This document shows, piece after piece, positions 1-9,366 of a stretch of 54,757 nucleotides of DNA. The translations under genes and the position numbers were made by a program. This DNA comes from Betaproteobacteria bacterium UBA5582 (GTDB lineage Bacteria > Pseudomonadota > Gammaproteobacteria > Burkholderiales > Rhodocyclaceae). The stretch spans positions 1 through 54,757 of the forward strand of contig DILW01000042.1 of NCBI GenBank assembly GCA_002425245.1, in the 5' to 3' direction. Every line of letters starts with the position of its first letter. Within the stretch, counting starts at the first letter, position 1. The notes below the pieces were generated by a model that was given only the letters and a program-made list of their open reading frames with translations, made no database searches and was not told where the DNA came from.

Positions 1-733
<733 letters not shown>

Positions 734-747
734 GTGAGTCCGTGAAG

Positions 748-1494
748 ATGAATCTTGATGAATTGACGCTGTATCTCGATGAGCTGCTGCAAGCGCCGAA
801 GTACCGGGATTATTGCCCAAACGGACTGCAAGTGGAAGGATGCGGCGAGGTGACGCGGGTCGTGGCCGGCGTTACTGCCAGCCAGAAACTGCTTGATCTG
901 GCGGTTGAGCGAGGCGCACAAGCCGTTCTCGTGCACCACGGTTACTTCTGGAAAGGTGAGGACGGTCGGATTACCGGACTGCGCCGCAAGCGACTGTCCA
1001 CCCTGCTTGGCAACGGGATCAGCCTGCTTGCCTACCATCTGCCGCTCGATGGGCACCCGGAATTGGGGAATAACGCGCAACTGGCGGCCCTGTTCGGCTG
1101 GCAGCCGGTCGGGCGCTTCGGTGAGCAGGAGATTGGCTGGCATGGCCGGCTGCCGACGCCAGCAACGCTTGCCGAAGTCAGTGCGGGGGTGGCTGCCGCA
1201 CTGGGGCGACAGCCGCTGACGATCGGTGACCCGGCACAGGTGATTCGGCGAGTAGCCTGGTGCTCCGGGGGTGCTCAAGGGTATTTCGAACAGGCGATGG
1301 CCCTGGGTGTCGATCTCTACCTTTCCGGCGAAATTTCCGAGCAGACCGTCCATCTGGCAAACGAAAGCGGCGTTGCCTATGTTGCAGCCGGGCATCATGC
1401 CACCGAGCGCTACGGAATCAGGGCGCTGGCAGCGCATGTGCAGGCCCAACTGGGGCTCGAATGCACTTTCATTGACCTCGATAACCCGGTCTGA
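748..1494 (+). CDS. NIF3/YbgI-family dinuclear-metal hexameric protein
   Basis: This 248-residue protein matches the NIF3-like (YbgI) family in length and motifs. The metal-binding signatures are VLVHHGYFW near residue 65, HLPLDGHPELGNNAQLAAL in the middle, and GHHATERYGIRALAAHV near the C-terminus. Family members form toroidal hexamers with a two-metal site; their physiological substrate is not settled, and a GTP cyclohydrolase-like activity has been proposed. I chose the ATG at 748 (MNLDELTLYLDELL) because the in-frame ATG at 706 would overlap the divergent protease gene and adds a sequence not typical of the family. The 3' end overlaps the convergent FimV-like gene by 26 bp. A NIF3 gene beside a DegS/AlgW-type protease is a recurring proteobacterial arrangement. 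Confidence 0.88.
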   Translation: MNLDELTLYLDELLQAPKYRDYCPNGLQVEGCGEVTRVVAGVTASQKLLDLAVERGAQAVLVHHGYFWKGEDGRITGLRRKRLSTLLGNGISLLAYHLPLDGHPELGNNAQLAALFGWQPVGRFGEQEIGWHGRLPTPATLAEVSAGVAAALGRQPLTIGDPAQVIRRVAWCSGGAQGYFEQAMALGVDLYLSGEISEQTVHLANESGVAYVAAGHHATERYGIRALAAHVQAQLGLECTFIDLDNPV

Positions 1495-2404
1495 AACGAC
1501 CGAGCTGCTGCATCAGAAGGGCGATCACGACACCGCCGATGACGGCACCGCCAAGCAGTTCGAGCCATTGCAGCCAGGCCCGGCTTTCCGGCGCCGGCGC
1601 CGGTGGCGGAGCGACTTCTGGAAGCTGGCGAATGCTTGTGGCCATCTGCAGTTCCTTTTCGGCCGCCTTGATCTCGGCGCCAAGGGCGAGTGCGCCGTCG
1701 AGCTTTTGCAGGCTTTCCTGCAGGTTGCTCAGGCTGGTTTCCATGCGCAGCATGCGCGCCTCGGTTTCCTGAATGATCGATGGCGGCAGGTTGTAGTCGA
1801 TTTGCATCGGAGCCGAACCAAGAACCAGCCGATCACCGGCTGGTGCTGCTTCGGACGGTGGCTTGGGGCGCCGGGGGCGGGGCGAGGGTGCCGGCCGGTC
1901 GACGAATTCAATGCGCCTTGACTCATTGAGCGACGGCGGGGTTGTGCTCCCGATCGGTCGGGTGCTGCTCGCCGTCGACTGCTCCTGGCTATCGGGCAGC
2001 AGGGGCATGATGATGTAGTCACGTTGCAGCTCGATGCCGCAGCTGGCGCGCAGGCGCAGCATGACCAGCGGTTCGAGCAGGGCTTCGCTGGTGGCGATGC
2101 GCAGCACGCTGCCGTTTGCGCTGCTTTCGAGTTGCAGGCGCGCATTGCTGACCACCGGTAGTTCGGCGTCCTTGATTGTGATCAGGTTGAAGCAGGCGGT
2201 ATCCAGTTTTTCGTCGGGCGTGGCGATGATGCCGACTTCTGCGCGCAGCGGCTCGCCGATGCGCGACAGGGGAGTCAGTTCTCCCAGGCCGGCGGCAAAA
2301 GCCGGAAGCGACGCCGGGAGAAGGCTCAGGAGTAGCGGCAGGCTGGGCTTCACGGATCGAATCGGGCTAACATGACGGAGTGCAATGCGCGAAGTATTGC
2401 ACAT
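1469..2404 (-). CDS. FimV N-terminal-domain-like secreted/anchored protein
   Basis: A 311-residue protein with a signal-like stretch (SLPLLLSLLPASLPAFA, about residues 21-37). The next segment, LGELTPLSRIGEPLRAEVGI, resembles the conserved N-terminal domain of FimV-type proteins. The middle is Pro/Arg-rich. Residues about 205-265 look like a coiled coil (IIQETEARMLRMETSLSNL), and a single hydrophobic helix near the C-terminus (LELLGGAVIGGVVIALLMQQ) probably anchors the protein. FimV proteins help assemble the polar landmark and type IV pilus/secretion machinery; this copy lacks the long acidic TPR tail, so it is a short relative of unknown role. An internal GTG or later Met could be the true start. 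It is divergent from the FAH-family gene with 26 bp between starts, and overlaps the NIF3 gene 3' end. Confidence 0.65.
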   Translation of the reverse strand: MCNTSRIALRHVSPIRSVKPSLPLLLSLLPASLPAFAAGLGELTPLSRIGEPLRAEVGIIATPDEKLDTACFNLITIKDAELPVVSNARLQLESSANGSVLRIATSEALLEPLVMLRLRASCGIELQRDYIIMPLLPDSQEQSTASSTRPIGSTTPPSLNESRRIEFVDRPAPSPRPRRPKPPSEAAPAGDRLVLGSAPMQIDYNLPPSIIQETEARMLRMETSLSNLQESLQKLDGALALGAEIKAAEKELQMATSIRQLPEVAPPPAPAPESRAWLQWLELLGGAVIGGVVIALLMQQLGRFRPGYRGQ

Positions 2405-2430
2405 TTGTTCATAAATGCCGGGATCATCGT

Positions 2431-3132
2431 ATGCAATTTGTCTTTCCTCTCCCTTCGCCCGTTGTCTTGCCGGTGGCCGGCAGCGATGCCGTTTTTCCTG
2501 TCCGCCGGATTTTTTGCGTTGGCCGGAATTACGCCGAGCATGCCCGGGAGATGGGAGCCACCGCGCAGGCCGAAGGGCTCGAACCGCCCTTCTTCTTCAC
2601 CAAGCCGGGCGATGCCCTGGTCGGGGGGGATGGCGTGCTGAGCGTGAGCTATCCACCGGCGACAGCCAATCTGCACCATGAAGTCGAGATGGTCGTTGCC
2701 CTGGGGGCCGGCGGCGTCGATGTGGCCGCCGACGTTGCCGCTGGTCTGGTGTTCGGTTACGGTGTCGGGCTCGACTTGACCCGGCGCGACATTCAGGCAC
2801 GGGCCAAGGAAAAGGGGCATCCCTGGGACATGGCCAAGGGTTTCGACCAGTCGGCCGTCTGTGGTGCGCTGGCGCCGGTCGCCACGGTCGGTCACCCGCG
2901 GGCCGGGGCGATCTGGCTCAAGGTTAACGGCGAACTTCGGCAGCAGGGTGATCTCGCGCAGATGGGCTGGTCGGTCGAAGACATCATTGCCAACCTGTCC
3001 ACCCTGGTGCGTCTGCAGGCGGGTGACTTGATCTATACCGGGACACCGGCCGGGGTCGGGCCGTTATATCGCGGTGACCTGCTCGAAGCCGGCGTGGACG
3101 GGCTGCCCGGATTGCGCGCCCGGATCGACTGA
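2431..3132 (+). CDS. Fumarylacetoacetate hydrolase-family protein (fumarylpyruvate hydrolase-like)
   Basis: The 233-residue product carries the FAH C-terminal fold. Visible motifs are RIFCVGRNYAEHAREMG, PFFFTKPGDALV, the metal-binding acidic pair in LHHEVEMVVALG, the Asp of GYGVGLDLTRRDIQ, and the C-terminal GDLIYTGTPAGVGPL. Enzymes of this group hydrolyse or isomerise beta-diketo acids in aromatic catabolism, for example fumarylpyruvate in the gentisate route; the exact substrate cannot be assigned here because no other catabolic gene is adjacent. The start at 2431 (MQFVFPLPSP) is preferred over the ATG at 2380, which would extend across the divergent gene's start. A MATE exporter gene follows 15 bp downstream, probably in the same transcript. 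Confidence 0.82.
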   Translation: MQFVFPLPSPVVLPVAGSDAVFPVRRIFCVGRNYAEHAREMGATAQAEGLEPPFFFTKPGDALVGGDGVLSVSYPPATANLHHEVEMVVALGAGGVDVAADVAAGLVFGYGVGLDLTRRDIQARAKEKGHPWDMAKGFDQSAVCGALAPVATVGHPRAGAIWLKVNGELRQQGDLAQMGWSVEDIIANLSTLVRLQAGDLIYTGTPAGVGPLYRGDLLEAGVDGLPGLRARID

Positions 3133-3147
3133 AGCCGGCAGATCAGG

Positions 3148-4485
3148 GTGTTCAGCGCGATGCGCGGCCTGATCGGCCACGCCTTCCCCATTCTGGTTGC
3201 CCAGCTGGCGTCGATCGGCATGATGGTGGTCGATACCGCAGTGCTTGGCCACGTCAGCCCGGAAGACCTGGCCGCGGTAGCGATCGGGGGTGGCATCCAC
3301 ATTTCGCTGGTGTTCGCGCTGGTCGGCGTGGTCCAGGCGGTGGCGCCGCTGGTCGCCCACCTGCATGGGGCTCGTCGTGACGGCGAGGTTGCCGGCATCC
3401 TGCAGCAAGGCTTCTGGCTGGCCTTGTTGCTCAGCCTGCCGGGCATGCTTTTCCTGCGCCAGCCGGGTTTCGTGCTCGATCCCTTTGCCATGGATGCCGT
3501 CGTCGACGCCAAGGTGCGTGCCTACCTCGGTCTGCTCGCCTGGAGCTTGCCGGCGGCATTGCTCTACCGGACCTTCTACGCCTTCTGCAATGCCCTCGGC
3601 CGGCCGCGGGTGCTGATGGGCATCGGGCTGGCCGGACTGGGCATCCATGCTGTCCTCGCCTGGGGGCTGGCCTTGCAGGGCTGGCTGGGGACGCCGCTGG
3701 GCGCAGTCGGTTGCGCCCTGTCGAACGTCTTCATCGGCTGGCTGGCGTGTGCCGCCGGCGCACTGTGGCTGCATCTGGGTTCGCTCGGGCGGGACTATCG
3801 CCCCTTTGCCAACTGGCAGTGGCCACGGTGGACGGTATGGCGACAGTTGCTGCGCCTGGGGCTGCCGATGGGTTTTTCCAACCTGGTCGAGATCACCGCG
3901 TTCACCCTGGTCGCCCTGTTCATCTCGTCGCTCGGGGCGACGGTGGTCGCCGGGCACCGGGTCATCGCCAACCTGTCGGCGCTGGCCTACATGTTGCCGC
4001 TGTCGCTGGGAATAGCGACGCTGGCGGCGGTCGGCCAGTCGCTTGGCGCACGCAACTGGTCAGCCGTGCGGGCGACGGTGCGCGCCGCGATGTGGCTGGC
4101 AGCGCTGCTGTCCTTGGTGGTTGGTCTTTTCCTGTGGCTGGCGGCCGATTTGCTGGTCGGTGCCTATACCGACGATCCGGCCATTCGTCAGGTTGCTGTC
4201 AGCCTGATCGCCTATGTTGCGATCTACCAGTTTTTTGACGCCTTGCAAACCATCGCCGGACACGTGTTGCGCGCCTACAGGGTGACTTTTCTACCGATGC
4301 TGATCCAGACCTTCTGCTTCTGGGGGATCGCTCTGGGCGGTGGCGCCTGGCTGTGTTTCCGGTGGGGGCCGCCGCTTGGCGTCGGGGGCTTCTGGCTGGC
4401 TTCCGTGGTCAGCCTGGTGGTGGCTGCGGCGCTGCTTTTGCCCTTGCTGCGTAAGGTCATGCAATTGACTGAAAGGGCGTCGTAA
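3148..4485 (+). CDS. MATE family efflux transporter
   Basis: A 445-residue, very hydrophobic protein with about 12 predicted transmembrane helices, the usual MATE size. The N-terminal half has the MATE-like segment MMVVDTAVLGHVSPEDLAAV, and the second half repeats the pattern with GHRVIANLSALAYMLPLSLG. Family members use Na+ or H+ gradients to export cationic or other small molecules across the inner membrane; the substrate is not predictable. The start drawn is a GTG at 3148; an ATG at 3160 (MRGLIGHAFPILVAQ) is equally plausible. It lies 15 bp after the FAH-family gene. Confidence 0.88.
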   Translation: MFSAMRGLIGHAFPILVAQLASIGMMVVDTAVLGHVSPEDLAAVAIGGGIHISLVFALVGVVQAVAPLVAHLHGARRDGEVAGILQQGFWLALLLSLPGMLFLRQPGFVLDPFAMDAVVDAKVRAYLGLLAWSLPAALLYRTFYAFCNALGRPRVLMGIGLAGLGIHAVLAWGLALQGWLGTPLGAVGCALSNVFIGWLACAAGALWLHLGSLGRDYRPFANWQWPRWTVWRQLLRLGLPMGFSNLVEITAFTLVALFISSLGATVVAGHRVIANLSALAYMLPLSLGIATLAAVGQSLGARNWSAVRATVRAAMWLAALLSLVVGLFLWLAADLLVGAYTDDPAIRQVAVSLIAYVAIYQFFDALQTIAGHVLRAYRVTFLPMLIQTFCFWGIALGGGAWLCFRWGPPLGVGGFWLASVVSLVVAAALLLPLLRKVMQLTERAS

Positions 4486-4620
4486 TTATGAATTTTGGCC
4501 TGCAATAATTCTTGGCGGCTGTGGTAACATTTTCGGCTCGAAGAAGTATAACCGGGTGGGGCCAGGGGGATGTTTGGTGCCGCTCAAAGCTCGCAACTCA
4601 ACTCAACGCAAGGAAAGCGC

Positions 4621-5781
<1,161 letters not shown>

Positions 5782-5792
5782 GGAGCCACCGA

Positions 5793-6686
5793 ATGTCTAT
5801 CCTGATCAACAAGAACACCAAGATCATCACCCAGGGCATCACCGGCAAGACCGGTCAGTTCCATACGGAAAAGTGCCAGGAGTATGCAAACGGCAAGGAA
5901 TGTTTCGTTGCCGGCGTGAACCCGAAGAAGGCCGGCGAGTCGATCTTCAACATCCCCATCTACGCTTCGGTCAAGGAAGCCGCTGCTGAAACCGGCGCCA
6001 CCGTGTCCGTCATCTACGTGCCGCCCGCCGGTGCCGCTGCCGCCATCTGGGAAGCTGTTGAAGCCGACCTCGATCTGGCCATCTGCATCACCGAAGGCAT
6101 CCCCGTCCGCGACATGCTGATGGTGCGCAACAAGATGAAGGAAAAGGAAGCCAAGGGCGGCAAGAAGACCCTGCTGCTCGGCCCGAACTGCCCCGGCCTG
6201 ATCACCCCGGACGAAGTGAAGATCGGCATCATGCCGGGTCACATCCACCGCAAGGGTCGTATCGGCGTGGTTTCCCGTTCCGGCACCCTGACCTACGAAG
6301 CCGTCGGTCAGCTGACCGAACTGGGCCTCGGTCAGTCGTCTGCCGTCGGTATCGGTGGTGACCCGATCAACGGTCTGAAGCACATCGACGTCATGAAGAT
6401 GTTCAACGACGATCCGGATACCGACGCCGTCATCATGATCGGCGAAATCGGCGGTCCGGACGAAGCCGAAGCCGCTCAGTGGTGCAAGGCCAACATGAAG
6501 AAGCCGATCGTCGGCTTCATCGCTGGCGTGACCGCCCCGGCCGGCAAGCGCATGGGCCACGCTGGTGCCCTCATCTCCGGCGGTGCCGATACTGCTGATG
6601 CCAAGCTCGCCATCATGGAAGAGTGCGGCTTCAAGGTCACCAAGAACCCGTCGGAAATGGCCAAGCTGCTCAAGGCCATGCTGTAA
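5793..6686 (+). CDS. sucD: Succinyl-CoA ligase (ADP-forming) alpha subunit
   Basis: A 297-residue SucD of normal length. It has the CoA-binding Rossmann segment starting SILINKNTKIITQGITGKTG, the segment LLGPNCPGLITPDE, and the phosphohistidine region GHAGALISGGADTADAKLA, whose His (in KRMGHAGA) carries the phosphate during catalysis in this family. A good ribosome site (AAGGAGCC) precedes the ATG. It is translationally close to sucC (11 bp gap) and is followed within about 20 bp by a strong intrinsic terminator, so sucCD forms a two-gene operon. Confidence 0.97.
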   Translation: MSILINKNTKIITQGITGKTGQFHTEKCQEYANGKECFVAGVNPKKAGESIFNIPIYASVKEAAAETGATVSVIYVPPAGAAAAIWEAVEADLDLAICITEGIPVRDMLMVRNKMKEKEAKGGKKTLLLGPNCPGLITPDEVKIGIMPGHIHRKGRIGVVSRSGTLTYEAVGQLTELGLGQSSAVGIGGDPINGLKHIDVMKMFNDDPDTDAVIMIGEIGGPDEAEAAQWCKANMKKPIVGFIAGVTAPAGKRMGHAGALISGGADTADAKLAIMEECGFKVTKNPSEMAKLLKAML

Positions 6687-6706
6687 ACTTCGAGCCTTGC
6701 TCGACG

Positions 6707-6736
6707 AAAAGGCGGGCCGCGTGCCCGCCTTTTTTA
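6707..6736 (+). terminator. Intrinsic terminator after sucCD
   Basis: The stem GGCGGGC / GCCCGCC encloses the 5-nt loop CGCGT and is followed by a run of T. A-rich bases on the 5' side extend the stem against the T-run. Confidence 0.9.
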
Positions 6737-6760
6737 CGTCCATCCTCCGGAGAATGAATC

Positions 6761-7717
6761 ATGGCGGTATTCCTGACCGAAAACGACGTCAAACAGGTGT
6801 TGACCGTGGACATGGCGATGGCCGGTGTCGAATCGGCGCATCGCGACCTGGCGCTCGGCCAGGCGCTGGATACGCCGCGCCAGCGCAGCCGCCTGCCGCA
6901 GACGGTTCTGCACATCCTCCAGGGCGCGTTGTCGGCGCAGGGCGTGCTCGGCTACAAGGCTTATACCAGCAACCGTTCCGGCAACCGTTTCCTGGTCCAT
7001 CTGTTCGATGCCGGTAGTGGCCAGTTGAAGGCGGTGATCGAGGCCGACTATCTGGGCATGATGCGCACCGGCGCCGCCAGCGGTGTTGCTGCGCGCTGGC
7101 TGGCACGGCCGGATGCGACGGTGGCCGGCGTCTTCGGCACCGGCTGGCAGGCCGAGGGGCATGTGCGAGCGATTTGCGCCGCGCTGCCGCTGGAGCTGGT
7201 CAAGGTCTGCGGCCGCGATGCCGGCAAGCTGCGCGATTTCTGCGTGCGCATGAGCGAACAGACCGGGCGTCGCGTGGTTGCTGCCGCCAATGCCGAAGAT
7301 GCGGTGCGCGAAGCTGATTTGATCGGTACGGTGACCACGGCGGCGAAGCCGCTGTTCGACGCCGACTGGCTCAAGCCCGGCGTACACATCAATGCTGCCG
7401 GCTCCAATGCACTGATCCGGCAGGAGTTGTCGGAGGCTGCTGTGCGTCGCTGCGACCTGGTCGTGGTCGATTCTGTCCCCACGGCGCTGGCTGAGGCCGG
7501 CGATTTGCTGCCGTTGCTGGAAAAAGGTCGCCTGCAGCCCCGTCAGCTGGTAGAGCTGGGTGAGATCATCGTCGGCCGCCATCCTGGACGCGGCGCTGCC
7601 GAACAGCTCAGCCTGTTCGAGTCGCAGGGCATGGCCATCCAGGACCTCGCTGTTGCCCTGCGCGTGCTGGCTGCTGCCACAGACCGCGGTCTTGGGGCGG
7701 AGGTGCCCTGGCAATGA
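6761..7717 (+). CDS. Ornithine cyclodeaminase / mu-crystallin family protein
   Basis: The 318-residue protein has the length and order of the OCD/mu-crystallin family: an N-terminal substrate-cap region with GVLGYKAYTSNR, then the Rossmann segment VAGVFGTGWQAEGHVRAI and the motif INAAGSN, followed by RCDLVVVDS. Members include ornithine cyclodeaminase, alanine dehydrogenase-type imine reductases and lysine cyclodeaminase; the substrate is not resolved here. A GGAG site lies about 10 bp before the ATG. The gene sits alone between the sucCD terminator and the PP2C gene (81 bp downstream). Confidence 0.85.
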   Translation: MAVFLTENDVKQVLTVDMAMAGVESAHRDLALGQALDTPRQRSRLPQTVLHILQGALSAQGVLGYKAYTSNRSGNRFLVHLFDAGSGQLKAVIEADYLGMMRTGAASGVAARWLARPDATVAGVFGTGWQAEGHVRAICAALPLELVKVCGRDAGKLRDFCVRMSEQTGRRVVAAANAEDAVREADLIGTVTTAAKPLFDADWLKPGVHINAAGSNALIRQELSEAAVRRCDLVVVDSVPTALAEAGDLLPLLEKGRLQPRQLVELGEIIVGRHPGRGAAEQLSLFESQGMAIQDLAVALRVLAAATDRGLGAEVPWQ

Positions 7718-7798
7718 AGGTTTGACCGCATTGCCTGTCCGGTTGACAATACAGGGCTTAGACAAAGGGGTAGCCAGCGTGTGCAAAAGGGATGACGA

Positions 7799-8611
7799 AT
7801 GAGTCTTCATGAGGTGCTCGACATTGCCTTGTGCAGTGATTCCGGCGTGGTTCGTGCGCACAACGAGGATTCGGTGTTCGCCGACGCCGATCTCGGGTTG
7901 GCCATCCTGGCTGACGGCATGGGTGGCTACAACGCCGGCGAAGTGGCCAGTGGCATGGCCACCAGCCTGCTGGCGACGGGTTTTGCCCGCTTGCTGCGCC
8001 AGGCCGAGACTGACGAGAAACTGCTGGAAAATCCGGAACAACTGATCGAAGACGAGGTGCGTGGCAGCAATGCGGCGATCTTCAATGCCTCGCAGACGCA
8101 GGCCAAGTACTCGGGAATGGGCACGACGCTGGTTCTGGCCTGGTTTGTCGTTGGCCGCATGTACATTGCCCATGTCGGCGATTCGCGGGCCTATCGCTGG
8201 CGCGATGGCAAGTTGGTCGCGCTGACCCGCGATCATTCCCTGCTCCAGGAACAGATCGACAATGGCATGATCAGCCTCGATGAGGCGCGTGTTTCCGCCA
8301 ATCGCAACCTGGTTACCCGGGCTCTCGGCATCGAGCCGGACGTTCAGGTCGATATCACCGCCCATGTCATTCGACCGGGCGATCTACTGCTGCTTTGCTC
8401 CGATGGCTTGAACGACATGCTCGACGACGAGCAGATTGCCGAAGTGCTGGAGATGCATCAGGGCGATCTCACGCAGACGGCCGGGCAACTGGTGCAGACT
8501 GCCAATGACCTCGGGGGCAGGGACAATGTTTCGGTGATCCTGGTCCGGGTATTGTCCGAGGTCAGCACGCAGGGCGGTTGGTGGGACAAACTGCTGGGCA
8601 AACTGAAGTAA
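7799..8611 (+). CDS. PP2C-type (Stp1-like) serine/threonine protein phosphatase
   Basis: A 270-residue PPM-family phosphatase. The metal-coordinating motifs are in order: the early SDSGVVRAHNEDSVF, ILADGMGGYNAGEVAS, MYIAHVGDSRAYRWRDG, LLLCSDGLNDMLDDEQI, and the C-terminal GGRDNVSVILVRV. Stp1-type enzymes are cytoplasmic, Mn/Mg dependent, and reverse Hanks-type kinase phosphorylation. No Ser/Thr kinase gene is in the window. The gene is followed after 13 bp by a tandem-FHA protein and then a GAF/HD-GYP protein, consistent with one phospho-signalling operon. Confidence 0.93.
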   Translation: MSLHEVLDIALCSDSGVVRAHNEDSVFADADLGLAILADGMGGYNAGEVASGMATSLLATGFARLLRQAETDEKLLENPEQLIEDEVRGSNAAIFNASQTQAKYSGMGTTLVLAWFVVGRMYIAHVGDSRAYRWRDGKLVALTRDHSLLQEQIDNGMISLDEARVSANRNLVTRALGIEPDVQVDITAHVIRPGDLLLLCSDGLNDMLDDEQIAEVLEMHQGDLTQTAGQLVQTANDLGGRDNVSVILVRVLSEVSTQGGWWDKLLGKLK

Positions 8612-8624
8612 CGGGGAATACGCG

Positions 8625-9314
8625 ATGGCGAAACTGATCCTTTCCATGGATGGTCTGGTACTCAAGGAAATAGCCCTCAACAAGGAGCGTCTGACGATCG
8701 GTCGCAAGCCCCACAACGACATCCAGATCGATAACCTGGCGATTTCCGGTGAACACGCCGCGGTGGTCACCATCCTGGCCGATTCCTTTCTTGAGGACCT
8801 GAACAGCACCAATGGCACCCTGGTCAACGGGCAGCCGATCAAGAAGCATTTTCTGCGCGCCAATGACATCATCGAACTTGGCAAGTACAAGCTCAAGTAC
8901 ATGCTCGATGTCCCCGGTAGCCAGACCACTGATGCCGATAATCCGGTCAAGCGGGCGGCCCCGGCCAAGACACCGGGAGAGCTTCAGCTCGAACCGGACG
9001 AAGTCGGCACCCGTTCCTTTGTTGGCGTCAACTCGCGGCCCAGCGCCGTGCCGCCGGCAGCAATCCAGTTGTTGAACGGTCCCAACGCCGGCAAGGAACT
9101 GGCCCTGCAGAAAACGCTGACCACCCTAGGCAAGCCCGGTACCCAGGTTGCTGTGATCGCCCGCCGGCCACATGGTTACTTCATCACCCATGTCGAAGGA
9201 GCGACTTTTCCGGTGGTCAATGGCCAGCAGCTCGACGCCCAGGCGCACCCGCTGGGTGATCACGACGTGATCGAAATTGCCGGGATCAAGATGGAGTTCT
9301 TCCTCAAGGCCTGA
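8625..9314 (+). CDS. FHA-domain protein with a second degenerate FHA-like domain
   Basis: The 229-residue product starts with a canonical FHA domain (about residues 1-90): LTIGRKPHNDIQID, the phosphothreonine-binding ISGEHA, and LNSTNGTLVNG. After a linker, residues about 145-229 look like a second FHA fold that has lost the key Arg/Ser/His (LTTLGKPGTQVAVIARR, FPVVNGQQLD). FHA domains bind phosphothreonine peptides, and the location next to a PP2C phosphatase fits a kinase/phosphatase-controlled switch. No signal peptide or membrane helix is seen. The second domain may act as a scaffold rather than a phospho-reader; that is inference. Confidence 0.87.
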   Translation: MAKLILSMDGLVLKEIALNKERLTIGRKPHNDIQIDNLAISGEHAAVVTILADSFLEDLNSTNGTLVNGQPIKKHFLRANDIIELGKYKLKYMLDVPGSQTTDADNPVKRAAPAKTPGELQLEPDEVGTRSFVGVNSRPSAVPPAAIQLLNGPNAGKELALQKTLTTLGKPGTQVAVIARRPHGYFITHVEGATFPVVNGQQLDAQAHPLGDHDVIEIAGIKMEFFLKA

Positions 9315-9366
9315 TAGGTAACAGCGGCAACTTATGCGCCGCCGGATACGGCGCGGGAGGCTTGGC

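Noticed and set aside
6734..8365. Long minus-strand open frame opposite the OCD and PP2C genes
   Set aside because: It shows no domain motifs, and the plus-strand products are recognisable enzymes.
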